A stretch of 5,602 nucleotides of DNA from Bacteroidales bacterium (GCA_030526445.1 JAUNCV010000134.1:1-5602), one strand, 5' to 3'. Shown: positions 1-5,602, numbered from the stretch's first letter. Notes: a model not told the origin generated them from the letters alone. A program made the numbers and translations.

Positions 1-146
1 CTAATATTAACCAAAGTCAGACCTCTTTCCTCGGCAAAAACCTGCAGTTTTTTCAAATCTGCAAGATAAGCCTGGACGCTATTATCGGCGAAATTGCGTT
101 CAAATTTGAGGTAAGAATGATAATTTATGAGATTTTTATCGTCCAT
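1..146 (-). CDS. xerD: Tyrosine recombinase XerD, N-terminal fragment (cut by window edge)
   Basis: The minus strand from the ATG at 146-144 stays open to the window edge and gives 48 residues, beginning MDDKNLINYHSYLKFERNFA and continuing through DNSVQAYLADLKKLQVFAEE. This is the typical start of the N-terminal core-binding (SAM-like) domain of XerC/XerD recombinases: a short helix, then a pattern like 'ERx.s.nTv.aY..DL..f..f'. XerD and XerC resolve chromosome dimers at dif sites. The catalytic domain with its R-H-R-Y residues would lie outside the window, so activity cannot be judged. The choice of XerD over XerC or another integrase rests on the N-terminus and on my recollection that xerD lies divergent to aroQ in Bacteroidales. 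The start is supported by a well-spaced promoter about 28 bases upstream. There is no Shine-Dalgarno; a run of eight U's in the leader ends 2 bases before the ATG. Confidence 0.82.
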   Translation of the reverse strand, partial: MDDKNLINYHSYLKFERNFADNSVQAYLADLKKLQVFAEERGLTLVNI

Positions 147-160
147 TCAAAAAAAATTGT

Positions 161-168
161 TATCTTTG
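161..168 (+). promoter_or_regulatory. Candidate -7 box for the aroQ operon
   Basis: TATCTTTG followed by C matches the Bacteroidetes -7 consensus TAnnTTTG and sits just after an A8 tract (149-156) and a TTG. Transcription would start near 172-175, giving a leader of about 36-39 bases to the aroQ ATG. No good TTTG -33 box lies at the usual distance (around 136-142 the sequence is only T-rich), so this promoter is weaker on paper than the divergent xerD one. It is the only clear promoter candidate seen ahead of the five plus-strand genes, apart from the alternative box at 184-191. Confidence 0.5.
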
Positions 169-173
169 CGGCG

Positions 174-191
174 CAAATATACTTATATTTG
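174..191. repeat. Perfect 8-base inverted repeat in the divergent promoter region
   Basis: CAAATATA (174-181), a 2-base spacer CT (182-183), then TATATTTG (184-191) form a perfect palindrome. Each arm, read outward on its own strand, is a TAnnTTTG -7 box, so two promoter cores lie head to head across the spacer. It could also serve as an operator for a dimeric regulator, though nothing else in the window supports this. Confidence 0.75.
184..191 (+). promoter_or_regulatory. Alternative -7 box for aroQ
   Basis: TATATTTG is a second match to TAnnTTTG on the plus strand. The nearest TTG-type -33 candidates are badly spaced: TTTG at 165-168 leaves 15 bases and TTG at 157-159 leaves 24. Use of this box would leave a leader of only about 15 bases. 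It may instead exist because it is the mirror image of the xerD -7 box. Confidence 0.3.
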
Positions 192-210
192 TTAAAATAA
201 GCAAGTAATT

Positions 211-672
211 ATGAAAATTCTCATCATCAACGGCCCCAATTTGAACCTTTTAGGCAAACGCGAGCCAGGAATCTATGGTTCCTCAACATTCGAAGACTAT
301 CTTGAGAAGTTACGCGAAGCCTACCCTGATGTTGTCATCAATTATTTCCAAAGCAATCTGGAAGGTGGTATTGTTGACACACTTCACGAGGCTGGTTACC
401 CTGGTACAATCCAGCCGGAGCGCGAAGGAGAAGAGAGACCAGATGGCATCATTCTTAATGCTGGTGCCTATACCCACACTTCTGTAGCCATTCACGATGC
501 AATAAAGGCAATTCCTGTGCCTGTCATTGAAGTGCATATCAGCAATGTGCATCAACGCGAGGATTTCAGACACCATTCTTTTATCAGTCCCGCAGCAGCA
601 GGCATCATCATTGGCTTTGGCTTGGAAAGCTACCGTTTGGCCATAGACAGTTTTATCAATCGACTTAAATAA
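211..672 (+). CDS. aroQ: 3-dehydroquinate dehydratase, type II
   Basis: This cytoplasmic enzyme dehydrates 3-dehydroquinate to 3-dehydroshikimate in the shikimate pathway. The 153-residue protein carries the family landmarks in order: NGPNLNLLGKREPGIYG at 7-23, with the catalytic Arg17 on the mobile lid and the catalytic Tyr22; QSNLEG at 48-53; LNAGAYTHTS at 82-91, with Asn83 and His89; EVHISNVHQRE at 107-117, with His109 as the likely general acid; and FRHHS at 119-123, with Arg120. All expected active-site residues are present, so the enzyme should work and assemble as the usual dodecamer. It is slightly longer than common family members because of an acidic, proline-containing stretch at about 63-77, between the SNLEG helix and the strand leading to NAGAYTHTS. 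The start follows an A/T-rich leader without Shine-Dalgarno. It is the first gene of the apparent operon, 33 bases ahead of pyk. Confidence 0.97.
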   Translation: MKILIINGPNLNLLGKREPGIYGSSTFEDYLEKLREAYPDVVINYFQSNLEGGIVDTLHEAGYPGTIQPEREGEERPDGIILNAGAYTHTSVAIHDAIKAIPVPVIEVHISNVHQREDFRHHSFISPAAAGIIIGFGLESYRLAIDSFINRLK

Positions 673-705
673 GAAATTTTATTAATAACCCATCTGTAAG
701 GTATA

Positions 706-2136
706 ATGAATCAGAAAAAGACGAAAATTGTTTGCACTATCAGTGACATCAACTGTGAGGTAGATTTTATTCGCGATCTTTACGAGCGCGGCCTCAATGT
801 AGTGCGTATGAATACTGCCCACGCTAACGACGAGGGCATTCACCAGCTCATTCAGAATGTGCGTACTGTCAGCGAAAATATTCCTTTGCTCATCGACACC
901 AAAGGTCCAGAAATTCGCACCACAGTATTCCCTGAAGACTATCAGGAGAAATTTGTCATTTTTGAGCCAGGTGACCGTGTGTATATGGTTGGCAACCCTG
1001 AAGGTGTAACGACCCATGACTGCATCTCAATGAACTATGCTAATTTCTGCCATGATGTTCCTGTAGGTGCTACTGTACTCATCGACGATGGCGAAATTGC
1101 TTTTGAGGTTGTTGACCGTGAGGGTGACGCTCTTATTGCAGAGGCTCTCAACCACGGAGAGTTGGGCCAGCGCAAGAGTGTTAACGTGCCAGGTGTCAGC
1201 ATCAAGCTTCCTTCGCTTACCGACAAGGATCGCCACATGATTGAACTTGCAATCAAGGAAGATATTGATTTCATTGCACACTCATTCGTGCGTTCTAAGC
1301 AAGACGTTCTCGATATCCAGGAGATTCTCGATGCTCATGGATCAAAGATTAAGATTATTGCAAAGATTGAGAATCAGGAGGGCGTTGACAATATTGACGA
1401 GATTCTCGATGTAGCCTTCGGTGTAATGGTTGCCCGTGGCGACCTTGGCATTGAGGTACCCATGGAGAAGATTCCTGGCATCCAGCGTATGCTTATACAG
1501 AAATGTATGCTCCGTAACCGTCCTGTTATTGTGGCAACCCAGATGCTTCACAGCATGATTAAAAACCCACGTCCAACCCGCGCCGAAATTTCGGATATCG
1601 CCAATGCTGTATTCTCGCACACCGATGCTGTAATGCTTTCAGGCGAAACTGCCTATGGTGCATATCCTCGCGAGGCTGTTGAGACTATGGCCAAGGTTTG
1701 CCGCGAAGCGGAGGCTGAACTTGACAAGCTTGAATATACAATTCCTGTACACTTCAGCCGTAAGTCGCCAAACATCTCGACCTATCTCTGCAAACATGCT
1801 GCTATTGCACAGGAGAGCCTTGGTGTTAAAGCATTCATCACAGAGAACCACACCGGTTTTGCATCGCGCATGATGGCCAGCTACCGTTCAAAGGGTCCAA
1901 TCTATGCCCTTTGTCACGACATGAAGGCTGTGCGCTCTTTGGCACTCAGCCATGGCGTATTCCCAACCTATGTTCAGGCTGCAAACAGCCACTTCCTTTA
2001 CATGGGTCTTTCTCACCTCATTGAGAATGGCACCCTGCAGAAGGACGACTTGCTTGCCTACCTCTTCAGCACAACCGATCAGGGCTTCTCAAGTCTTGAA
2101 ATCAACAAAGCTGAAAAACTGTTAGCAGAGGTATAA
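706..2136 (+). CDS. pyk: Pyruvate kinase
   Basis: This enzyme transfers phosphate from phosphoenolpyruvate to ADP, giving pyruvate and ATP, the last step of glycolysis. The 476 residues match the usual bacterial length. The barrel (A) domain covers about 1-72 and 168-345, the B domain about 73-165, and the C-terminal domain about 355-476. Visible motifs are LLIDTKGPEIRT (61-72), LPSLTDKD (168-175), AKIENQEG (219-226, with Lys220 and the metal ligand Glu222), MVARGDLGIEVP (241-252, with Asp246), ATQMLHSMIKNPRPTRAEISD (277-297) and MLSGETAYGAYP (310-321). Glu69, in the GPE position, is the form usually linked to K+ dependence. The nucleotide/K+ segment reads RMNTAH (34-39) where most homologues have R-x-NFSH, so the usual K+ ligand serine is an alanine. 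Ahead of the ATG is AAGG (698-701) with only 4 bases of spacing, a weak ribosome-binding site at best. Effector control cannot be read from the sequence. Confidence 0.97.
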   Translation: MNQKKTKIVCTISDINCEVDFIRDLYERGLNVVRMNTAHANDEGIHQLIQNVRTVSENIPLLIDTKGPEIRTTVFPEDYQEKFVIFEPGDRVYMVGNPEGVTTHDCISMNYANFCHDVPVGATVLIDDGEIAFEVVDREGDALIAEALNHGELGQRKSVNVPGVSIKLPSLTDKDRHMIELAIKEDIDFIAHSFVRSKQDVLDIQEILDAHGSKIKIIAKIENQEGVDNIDEILDVAFGVMVARGDLGIEVPMEKIPGIQRMLIQKCMLRNRPVIVATQMLHSMIKNPRPTRAEISDIANAVFSHTDAVMLSGETAYGAYPREAVETMAKVCREAEAELDKLEYTIPVHFSRKSPNISTYLCKHAAIAQESLGVKAFITENHTGFASRMMASYRSKGPIYALCHDMKAVRSLALSHGVFPTYVQAANSHFLYMGLSHLIENGTLQKDDLLAYLFSTTDQGFSSLEINKAEKLLAEV

Positions 2137-2174
2137 CCTCGAAACAAAGAAAAAATCTAAATCGAGATTCTTTT

Positions 2175-2870
2175 GTGAACTACGAAGAGACAGAAGATGC
2201 ACTTGACGCCTATGTGCGTTCGCATATTGACGCTGAGCCTGGATATTTACACCAGGTTCAGCGCCTCACTCATCTTCGTCTTACCTATTCTCGCATGTGC
2301 AGTGGCCACATACAAGGCAGATTACTAAAAATGCTCTGCCAGTTGGCCAATGCTCATCGCATACTGGAACTTGGCACCTTCAGCGGCTACTCAGCTCTCA
2401 GTATGGCTGAAGCACTGACACCAGACCCGATAAATGGACAAGCAGAACTCCATACCATCGAGGTATTTGATGAACTTGAAGATTTTGAACGTGAGATGCT
2501 TGCCAAAGCCGGCGAATTAGGACAAAAGATTCATCTTCATATTGGTGACGCCTTGCAACTCATTCCACAAGTGAGTCAAGAAGTTGGGGCTCCTTGGGAT
2601 GTGTGTTTCATAGATGCTGACAAACGCATTTATGACGAATATTTCAAGTTAGTACTTCCTCACATGAAACCTGGAGGCCTAATTATCTGCGACAATACTC
2701 TCTGGGCTGGAAAAGTACTTGACCCTTCGCCCAAAGAAAGCGATTTACAAACACGAGGATTACAGCGGTTCAACGACATGATTGCAACCGACAACCGCGT
2801 GGAGAAAGTTATACTCCCAATGCGCGATGGATTGACATTATTAAGAGTAAAACCCACTGCGTGTCATTAA
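2175..2870 (+). CDS. SAM-dependent O-methyltransferase, catechol-OMT-like family
   Basis: The 231-residue protein belongs to the Methyltransf_3 family (catechol and caffeoyl-CoA type O-methyltransferases), cytoplasmic Rossmann-fold enzymes that usually act on vicinal hydroxyls with a divalent metal. Visible elements are an N-terminal substrate-side helix region with SGHIQGRLL (43-51); motif I ELGTFSGYSALSMA (65-78), which binds SAM; an acidic ribose contact in HTIEVFDELE (93-102); IGDALQLIP (123-131); FIDADKRIYDEYF (145-157), with Asp147 as metal ligand; and CDNTLWAGKV (172-181), with Asp173-Asn174 as further ligands. The metal and cofactor residues are intact, so an active enzyme is expected. 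Its substrate is unknown and the neighbours do not reveal it. The start is GTG: no in-frame ATG lies between it and the pyk stop 38 bases upstream, and the N-terminus has the usual family length. Position in the row suggests co-transcription with pyk and rbfA. Confidence 0.93.
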   Translation: MNYEETEDALDAYVRSHIDAEPGYLHQVQRLTHLRLTYSRMCSGHIQGRLLKMLCQLANAHRILELGTFSGYSALSMAEALTPDPINGQAELHTIEVFDELEDFEREMLAKAGELGQKIHLHIGDALQLIPQVSQEVGAPWDVCFIDADKRIYDEYFKLVLPHMKPGGLIICDNTLWAGKVLDPSPKESDLQTRGLQRFNDMIATDNRVEKVILPMRDGLTLLRVKPTACH

Positions 2871-2907
2871 TGGGAATTTTCAAATAGACAATTATAAATA
2901 TATTAAA

Positions 2908-3243
2908 ATGGAAAATACAAGACTCGACAAAGTAAACCGTCTGCTCGAAAAAGAGTTGGCTGAAATTATCAGACAAGAAACCGCTAAGACCCATGGTTTG
3001 ATGGTAAGTGTAAGTGCTGTTCGCACCGCACCAGACCTCAGTTTTGCCCGTGTCTTTGTGAGTGTCTTCCCATCAGACAAGGGAACTGACATCGTAAAGA
3101 ACCTCAATACCTATGTAGGAGGCATTCGTGGCGCACTTGGCAACAAGGTTCGCCATCAGCTCCGTGTCATTCCTGAACTTCGTTTCGAAATAGACGACAG
3201 CCTTGATTACCTCGAGCGCATTGATCAGTTGCTCAAGAAATAA
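2908..3243 (+). CDS. rbfA: Ribosome-binding factor A
   Basis: RbfA binds the 30S subunit and assists late maturation of 16S rRNA, being important in the cold. The 111 residues cover one KH-like domain with the family signature: an N-terminal helix with RLDKVNRLLEKELAEIIRQE (5-24), the strand segment VSVSAVRTAPDLSFARVFVS (33-52), the helix-kink region GGIRGALGNKVRHQL (71-85) and the terminal RVIPELRFEIDDSLDYLERI (86-105), very close to the classic 'R..PEL.F..DdS...g.rI..LL' ending. The protein lacks the C-terminal tail of some proteobacterial forms and is a compact version. The ATG at 2908 follows an A/T-rich leader without Shine-Dalgarno. Gaps are 37 bases upstream and 26 bases downstream. 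Confidence 0.96.
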   Translation: MENTRLDKVNRLLEKELAEIIRQETAKTHGLMVSVSAVRTAPDLSFARVFVSVFPSDKGTDIVKNLNTYVGGIRGALGNKVRHQLRVIPELRFEIDDSLDYLERIDQLLKK

Positions 3244-3269
3244 CTAACCATTAACCGTAAACTTATAAC

Positions 3270-4508
3270 ATGGGTTGCGGGCTCCCGCTTCGCATAGCCT
3301 TCCGCTATCTCTTTGCAAAAAAGAGTCATCGAGCCATCAACGCTATTTCGTTGGTGGCTGCATGTGGTATAGCTATTGTATCTACAGCGTTAGTCTGCAT
3401 TCTTTCGGTTTATAACGGCTTTGAGTGCTTAGTGGGGCAACTGACATCACAACTTGACCCTCAGCTTCGCATCGAAGCCTCTTATGGCAAATCTTTTCAC
3501 GACAACGATACACTACGCCAACTTTTGGCTCAAATGCCAGAAGTTGAGGCTGTGAGTGCAACTCTCGAAGAGACTGTCCTTATTGTCAGCGGTGGCAGAC
3601 AGTTACCAGCCCGCATGAAGGGTGTGGACAGTTATTACCAGCAAGTCTGCAACATTGATAGTATTCTTTATCGAGGCAGCTACATCCTTGATGACGATAT
3701 TGCAGATTACACACTTATGGGAGCAGGACTGGCAGTACAGGCATCAACACGAGCTGGGGCAATCCGTCCCCTGTTCTTTTATTGTCCCAAGAGAGAGGGC
3801 AATATAAATCTACTGCACCCTGACGATGCATTTACCGAGAAACAGGTTTTTTGTTCGGGTGTTTTTGCTGTTCAGCAAGCCAATTACGACGACAATCTCT
3901 GCATTACTTCCATACAAACTGCTCGCTTTTTACTGCAAGATTCTCTTCTGTGCAGTGCCTACGAAATAAAGTTATCAAGTCATGCCAAAGAGAAACAAGT
4001 TCAAGCGCTTTTAGAGGAAGCTATAGCAAAGAATGGATTATCGTTCCGCATCTTGAACCGTCATCAGCAGCAAGCAGACAATTATCGCATTGTCCAGATG
4101 GAGAAATGGATCACTTTTCTGCTCATTCTTTTTATCCTGCTAATCACATCTTTTAATATAATAGGGGCACTCTCCATGCTGATTATCGACAAAGAGCCTG
4201 AACTCAATACACTTCGAGCTTTAGGTGCTACCGATAAACAGATAAAACAAATCTTTGCTTGTGAAGGTATGCTTATTTCGTGCATAGGTACCCTGTCAGG
4301 CATCCTTCTGGGTGTCGGACTCTGTCTTTTGCAACAAGAATTTGGAATTATCGGATTAGGCGACGGCACCGGAATGTTTGTCGTAGACAGTTACCCTGTA
4401 AGACTTCACTTGAGCGACGTATTCCTTTGCCTTGCCATGACATTAGTTACTTCCTCAGCCACAGCTCTGGGTTTTCTGCATCATTCTTTCCATAAATCCA
4501 GAACATAA
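3270..4508 (+). CDS. LolC/LolE-type lipoprotein-releasing ABC transporter permease (FtsX family)
   Basis: This inner-membrane permease of the LolC/LolE/MacB superfamily likely works with a LolD-type ATPase to release lipoproteins from the inner membrane. The 412 residues have the expected layout: a short cytoplasmic start with the typical R-Y-L-F-A-K-K-S-H (12-20), TM1 about 25-48, a large periplasmic domain about 50-278, then the FtsX domain with TM2 about 280-306, TM3 about 330-356 and TM4 about 381-403. Between TM2 and TM3 lies KEPELNTLRALGATDKQIKQ (308-327), the cytoplasmic coupling segment that contacts the ATPase. No ATPase gene is nearby, so the partner must be elsewhere. Bacteroidetes often have one or two such permeases, and LolC versus LolE cannot be told apart here. 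The final 20 codons overlap the 3' end of the convergent envC-like gene, including the end of TM4 and a tail ending HHSFHKSRT that may be species-specific. The MGCG start is not a lipobox. Confidence 0.88.
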   Translation: MGCGLPLRIAFRYLFAKKSHRAINAISLVAACGIAIVSTALVCILSVYNGFECLVGQLTSQLDPQLRIEASYGKSFHDNDTLRQLLAQMPEVEAVSATLEETVLIVSGGRQLPARMKGVDSYYQQVCNIDSILYRGSYILDDDIADYTLMGAGLAVQASTRAGAIRPLFFYCPKREGNINLLHPDDAFTEKQVFCSGVFAVQQANYDDNLCITSIQTARFLLQDSLLCSAYEIKLSSHAKEKQVQALLEEAIAKNGLSFRILNRHQQQADNYRIVQMEKWITFLLILFILLITSFNIIGALSMLIIDKEPELNTLRALGATDKQIKQIFACEGMLISCIGTLSGILLGVGLCLLQQEFGIIGLGDGTGMFVVDSYPVRLHLSDVFLCLAMTLVTSSATALGFLHHSFHKSRT

Positions 4509-5602
4509 GCTGAGCGCGTCGGTTATCTATATCAGCCTTCACTGTACCAATATGCTGACGCATCTTTACTTTCTGACCCTCTTTCACATTCGCTGCCGAG
4601 AGATTGCTATATACAGACATGTAGTCGCCATGGCTAAGAATAATGGTATAATCCTCAGAACTACGAGCAACCCTCACAACTGTACCCTCAAAAATAGCAC
4701 AAGCATGCGCTCCTACTGCAGTCGATAGATTAATACTATAGTTACCATTGGCCGAATAATGGCTCAAGAAAGCAAAGTTTGCATCAAGCGGATAAGGCAT
4801 TTTTCCTTTATTCTGCTTAAATGATCCTGTGAGTTGTGCCACTTCCGATGGAGTATAATAGGCCGACGAAGGTTCCTTCTTTCCACCTGTCTTTTTTTTG
4901 CTTTTCGAAGCTGCTTCTGCAGCTTTCTTACGCTCCTCTTCAATAAGTTGCTGAATCTTTTTCTGAATTTCACGCTGCTGTTTCTGAGCCGAAGCCAATT
5001 CTCCCTTAAGTTCTCGATTTCGCTTCTGTAGCTTAGCAACAGCCTCCTCTTGTACACGCTGCTTATTTGCCAATACCTGGCGCTCTTTTTCCAGTGCTCC
5101 ACGCAGTTTTTCTCTGTCGGCTCGAGTGCGGGCTAATTGCTGTTTCACCGAATCAGTCTGCTGTCGTTGTTGTTCAAGCAAAAAGGCCTCCTGCTTTCTC
5201 CATTCAGTATATTCGCGAATGTATCGCATGCGGCGAACACCCGTCATCAAGTCGTTGGCCGAAAGTACAAACATCCACTCGTCATAACCACTGCGCCATT
5301 TGAAAGCATGCTTCACGGCCTTCGAGAACTTCTCTTGCTTTACCTTATACTCTTCGCCTAAACTCACAATGGTCTGTGACAAAGAGTCCTCTTCGTCGCG
5401 AATTGCCTCAATTTCTCGCTGCATAGACACCAGCAGGGCTCGGCGCTTGCCTATCTCGTCTTTTCTTAACTCTATATCTCGATTCTGCGCAAGTACACTT
5501 TGGTCATTTTCAGAAATCATTTTCTCTGTGGCCGAAATCTGCTTTTGCAGGTCTCGCTGCTGTTTCTCATATTCAGCACGACTCAGTCTTTTGGTTTGGG
5601 GC
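4447..5602 (-). CDS. EnvC-like murein hydrolase activator with degenerate LytM/M23 domain (N-terminus outside window)
   Basis: EnvC-type proteins are periplasmic and activate septal amidases during cell separation. The reading frame is open from the edge: 27 codons precede the first in-window ATG (5520-5518) and continue the same heptad-rich protein (RLSRAEYEKQQRDLQKQISA), so that ATG is not the true start and a signal peptide should lie outside. Of about 384 residues seen, the first ~230 are charged coiled coil, interrupted by FVLSANDLMTGVRRMRYIRE (nt 5271-5212), the conserved turn region of the EnvC family. A Lys/Ala/Ser-rich linker (about 4930-4860) follows, then LTGSFKQNKGKMPYPL and a C-terminal LytM domain (about 4815-4450). 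In that domain the zinc ligands are missing: the H-x-G-I-D-L position reads YSINLS and the H-x-H position reads QLMF. The fold-supporting ILSHGDYMSVYSNLS and the ending NPELWLRK remain. This pattern fits an activator rather than an enzyme. The 3' end overlaps the permease gene by 62 bases. Confidence 0.88.
   Translation of the reverse strand, partial: PQTKRLSRAEYEKQQRDLQKQISATEKMISENDQSVLAQNRDIELRKDEIGKRRALLVSMQREIEAIRDEEDSLSQTIVSLGEEYKVKQEKFSKAVKHAFKWRSGYDEWMFVLSANDLMTGVRRMRYIREYTEWRKQEAFLLEQQRQQTDSVKQQLARTRADREKLRGALEKERQVLANKQRVQEEAVAKLQKRNRELKGELASAQKQQREIQKKIQQLIEEERKKAAEAASKSKKKTGGKKEPSSAYYTPSEVAQLTGSFKQNKGKMPYPLDANFAFLSHYSANGNYSINLSTAVGAHACAIFEGTVVRVARSSEDYTIILSHGDYMSVYSNLSAANVKEGQKVKMRQHIGTVKADIDNRRAQLMFWIYGKNDAENPELWLRK

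Larger units (their letters stand above)
174..204 (-). promoter_or_regulatory. Bacteroidetes-type promoter for xerD
   Basis: On the minus strand a TTG (204-202) is followed after exactly 20 bases by TATATTTG (181-174). This matches the known Bacteroidetes sigma-ABfr pattern of a TTTG/TTG -33 box and a TAnnTTTG -7 box separated by about 19-21 bases. Transcription would begin near 170-168, leaving a leader of about 22-25 bases before the xerD ATG. The match is seen directly; promoter activity is inferred. Confidence 0.62.

Noticed and set aside
682..1851. Several open frames of 70-111 codons on the minus strand across pyk
   Set aside because: They lie fully inside a strongly conserved pyruvate kinase, show no recognisable family, and are expected from the biased codon use of a highly expressed gene.
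3270..3281. MGCG at the permease N-terminus as a lipoprotein or acylation signal
   Set aside because: No hydrophobic signal segment precedes the cysteine; the first hydrophobic stretch is TM1 at about residue 25.
4509..4536. GCTGA ... TCAGC as a terminator for the permease transcript
   Set aside because: The stem is 5 bases with an 18-base loop and no following T run, and it lies in the conserved C-terminal coding part of the EnvC-like gene.
4764..5361. Overlapping frames on both strands within the EnvC-like coiled-coil region
   Set aside because: Low-complexity Glu/Lys/Gln/Arg codons leave long open shadow frames; none shows a recognisable domain, and the EnvC frame is continuous.
5518..5520. 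ATG as the start of the EnvC-like gene
   Set aside because: The frame continues upstream for 27 more codons with the same coiled-coil character to the window edge, and a start here would leave no signal peptide.
1..5602. A previously undescribed defence, mobile or CRISPR-type system
   Set aside because: All seven genes belong to known housekeeping families, there are no direct repeats, tRNA, integrase boundary or foreign-looking composition, and the xerD fragment fits the chromosomal recombinase rather than an element integrase.

Overview
The window looks like a core chromosomal segment from a Bacteroidales bacterium, most likely Prevotella-like. Three things point there. The protein sequences have Bacteroidetes character: AroQ, an NTAH-type pyruvate kinase, a short RbfA and a Bacteroidetes-style EnvC. 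The promoter-like sites are of the TAnnTTTG / TTG type used by the Bacteroidetes primary sigma factor. Most start codons lack a Shine-Dalgarno sequence and follow A/T-rich leaders. The genus assignment is an inference, since no rRNA or other taxonomic marker is present.

Layout: the left edge (1-146) holds the first 48 codons of xerD on the minus strand. A 64-base divergent intergenic region (147-210) carries promoter-like sites for both directions, including a perfect 8-base inverted repeat made of two head-to-head TATATTTG boxes. From 211 to 4508, five plus-strand genes follow with gaps of only 26-38 bases and look like one operon: aroQ (type II 3-dehydroquinase), pyk (pyruvate kinase), a SAM-dependent O-methyltransferase with a GTG start, rbfA (30S maturation factor), and a LolC/LolE-type FtsX-family permease. 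From the right, on the minus strand, comes an EnvC-type murein hydrolase activator (4447-5602). It is complete at its C-terminus and open at the window edge. Its last 20 codons overlap the last 20 codons of the permease by 62 bases, tail to tail.

The genes do not form one pathway. Pyruvate kinase consumes phosphoenolpyruvate, one of the two precursors of the shikimate pathway in which AroQ works. RbfA serves ribosome assembly. The permease and EnvC both act at the envelope (lipoprotein release and septal peptidoglycan splitting), but they are transcribed convergently. This is best read as a growth-linked housekeeping cluster.

I found no mobile element, CRISPR array, RNA gene or clearly novel system, and no gene-free stretch longer than 64 bases. 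The points worth a second look are the palindromic divergent promoter, the convergent coding overlap, an acidic insertion in AroQ, a K+-site substitution in pyruvate kinase, and a LytM domain that has lost its zinc ligands.
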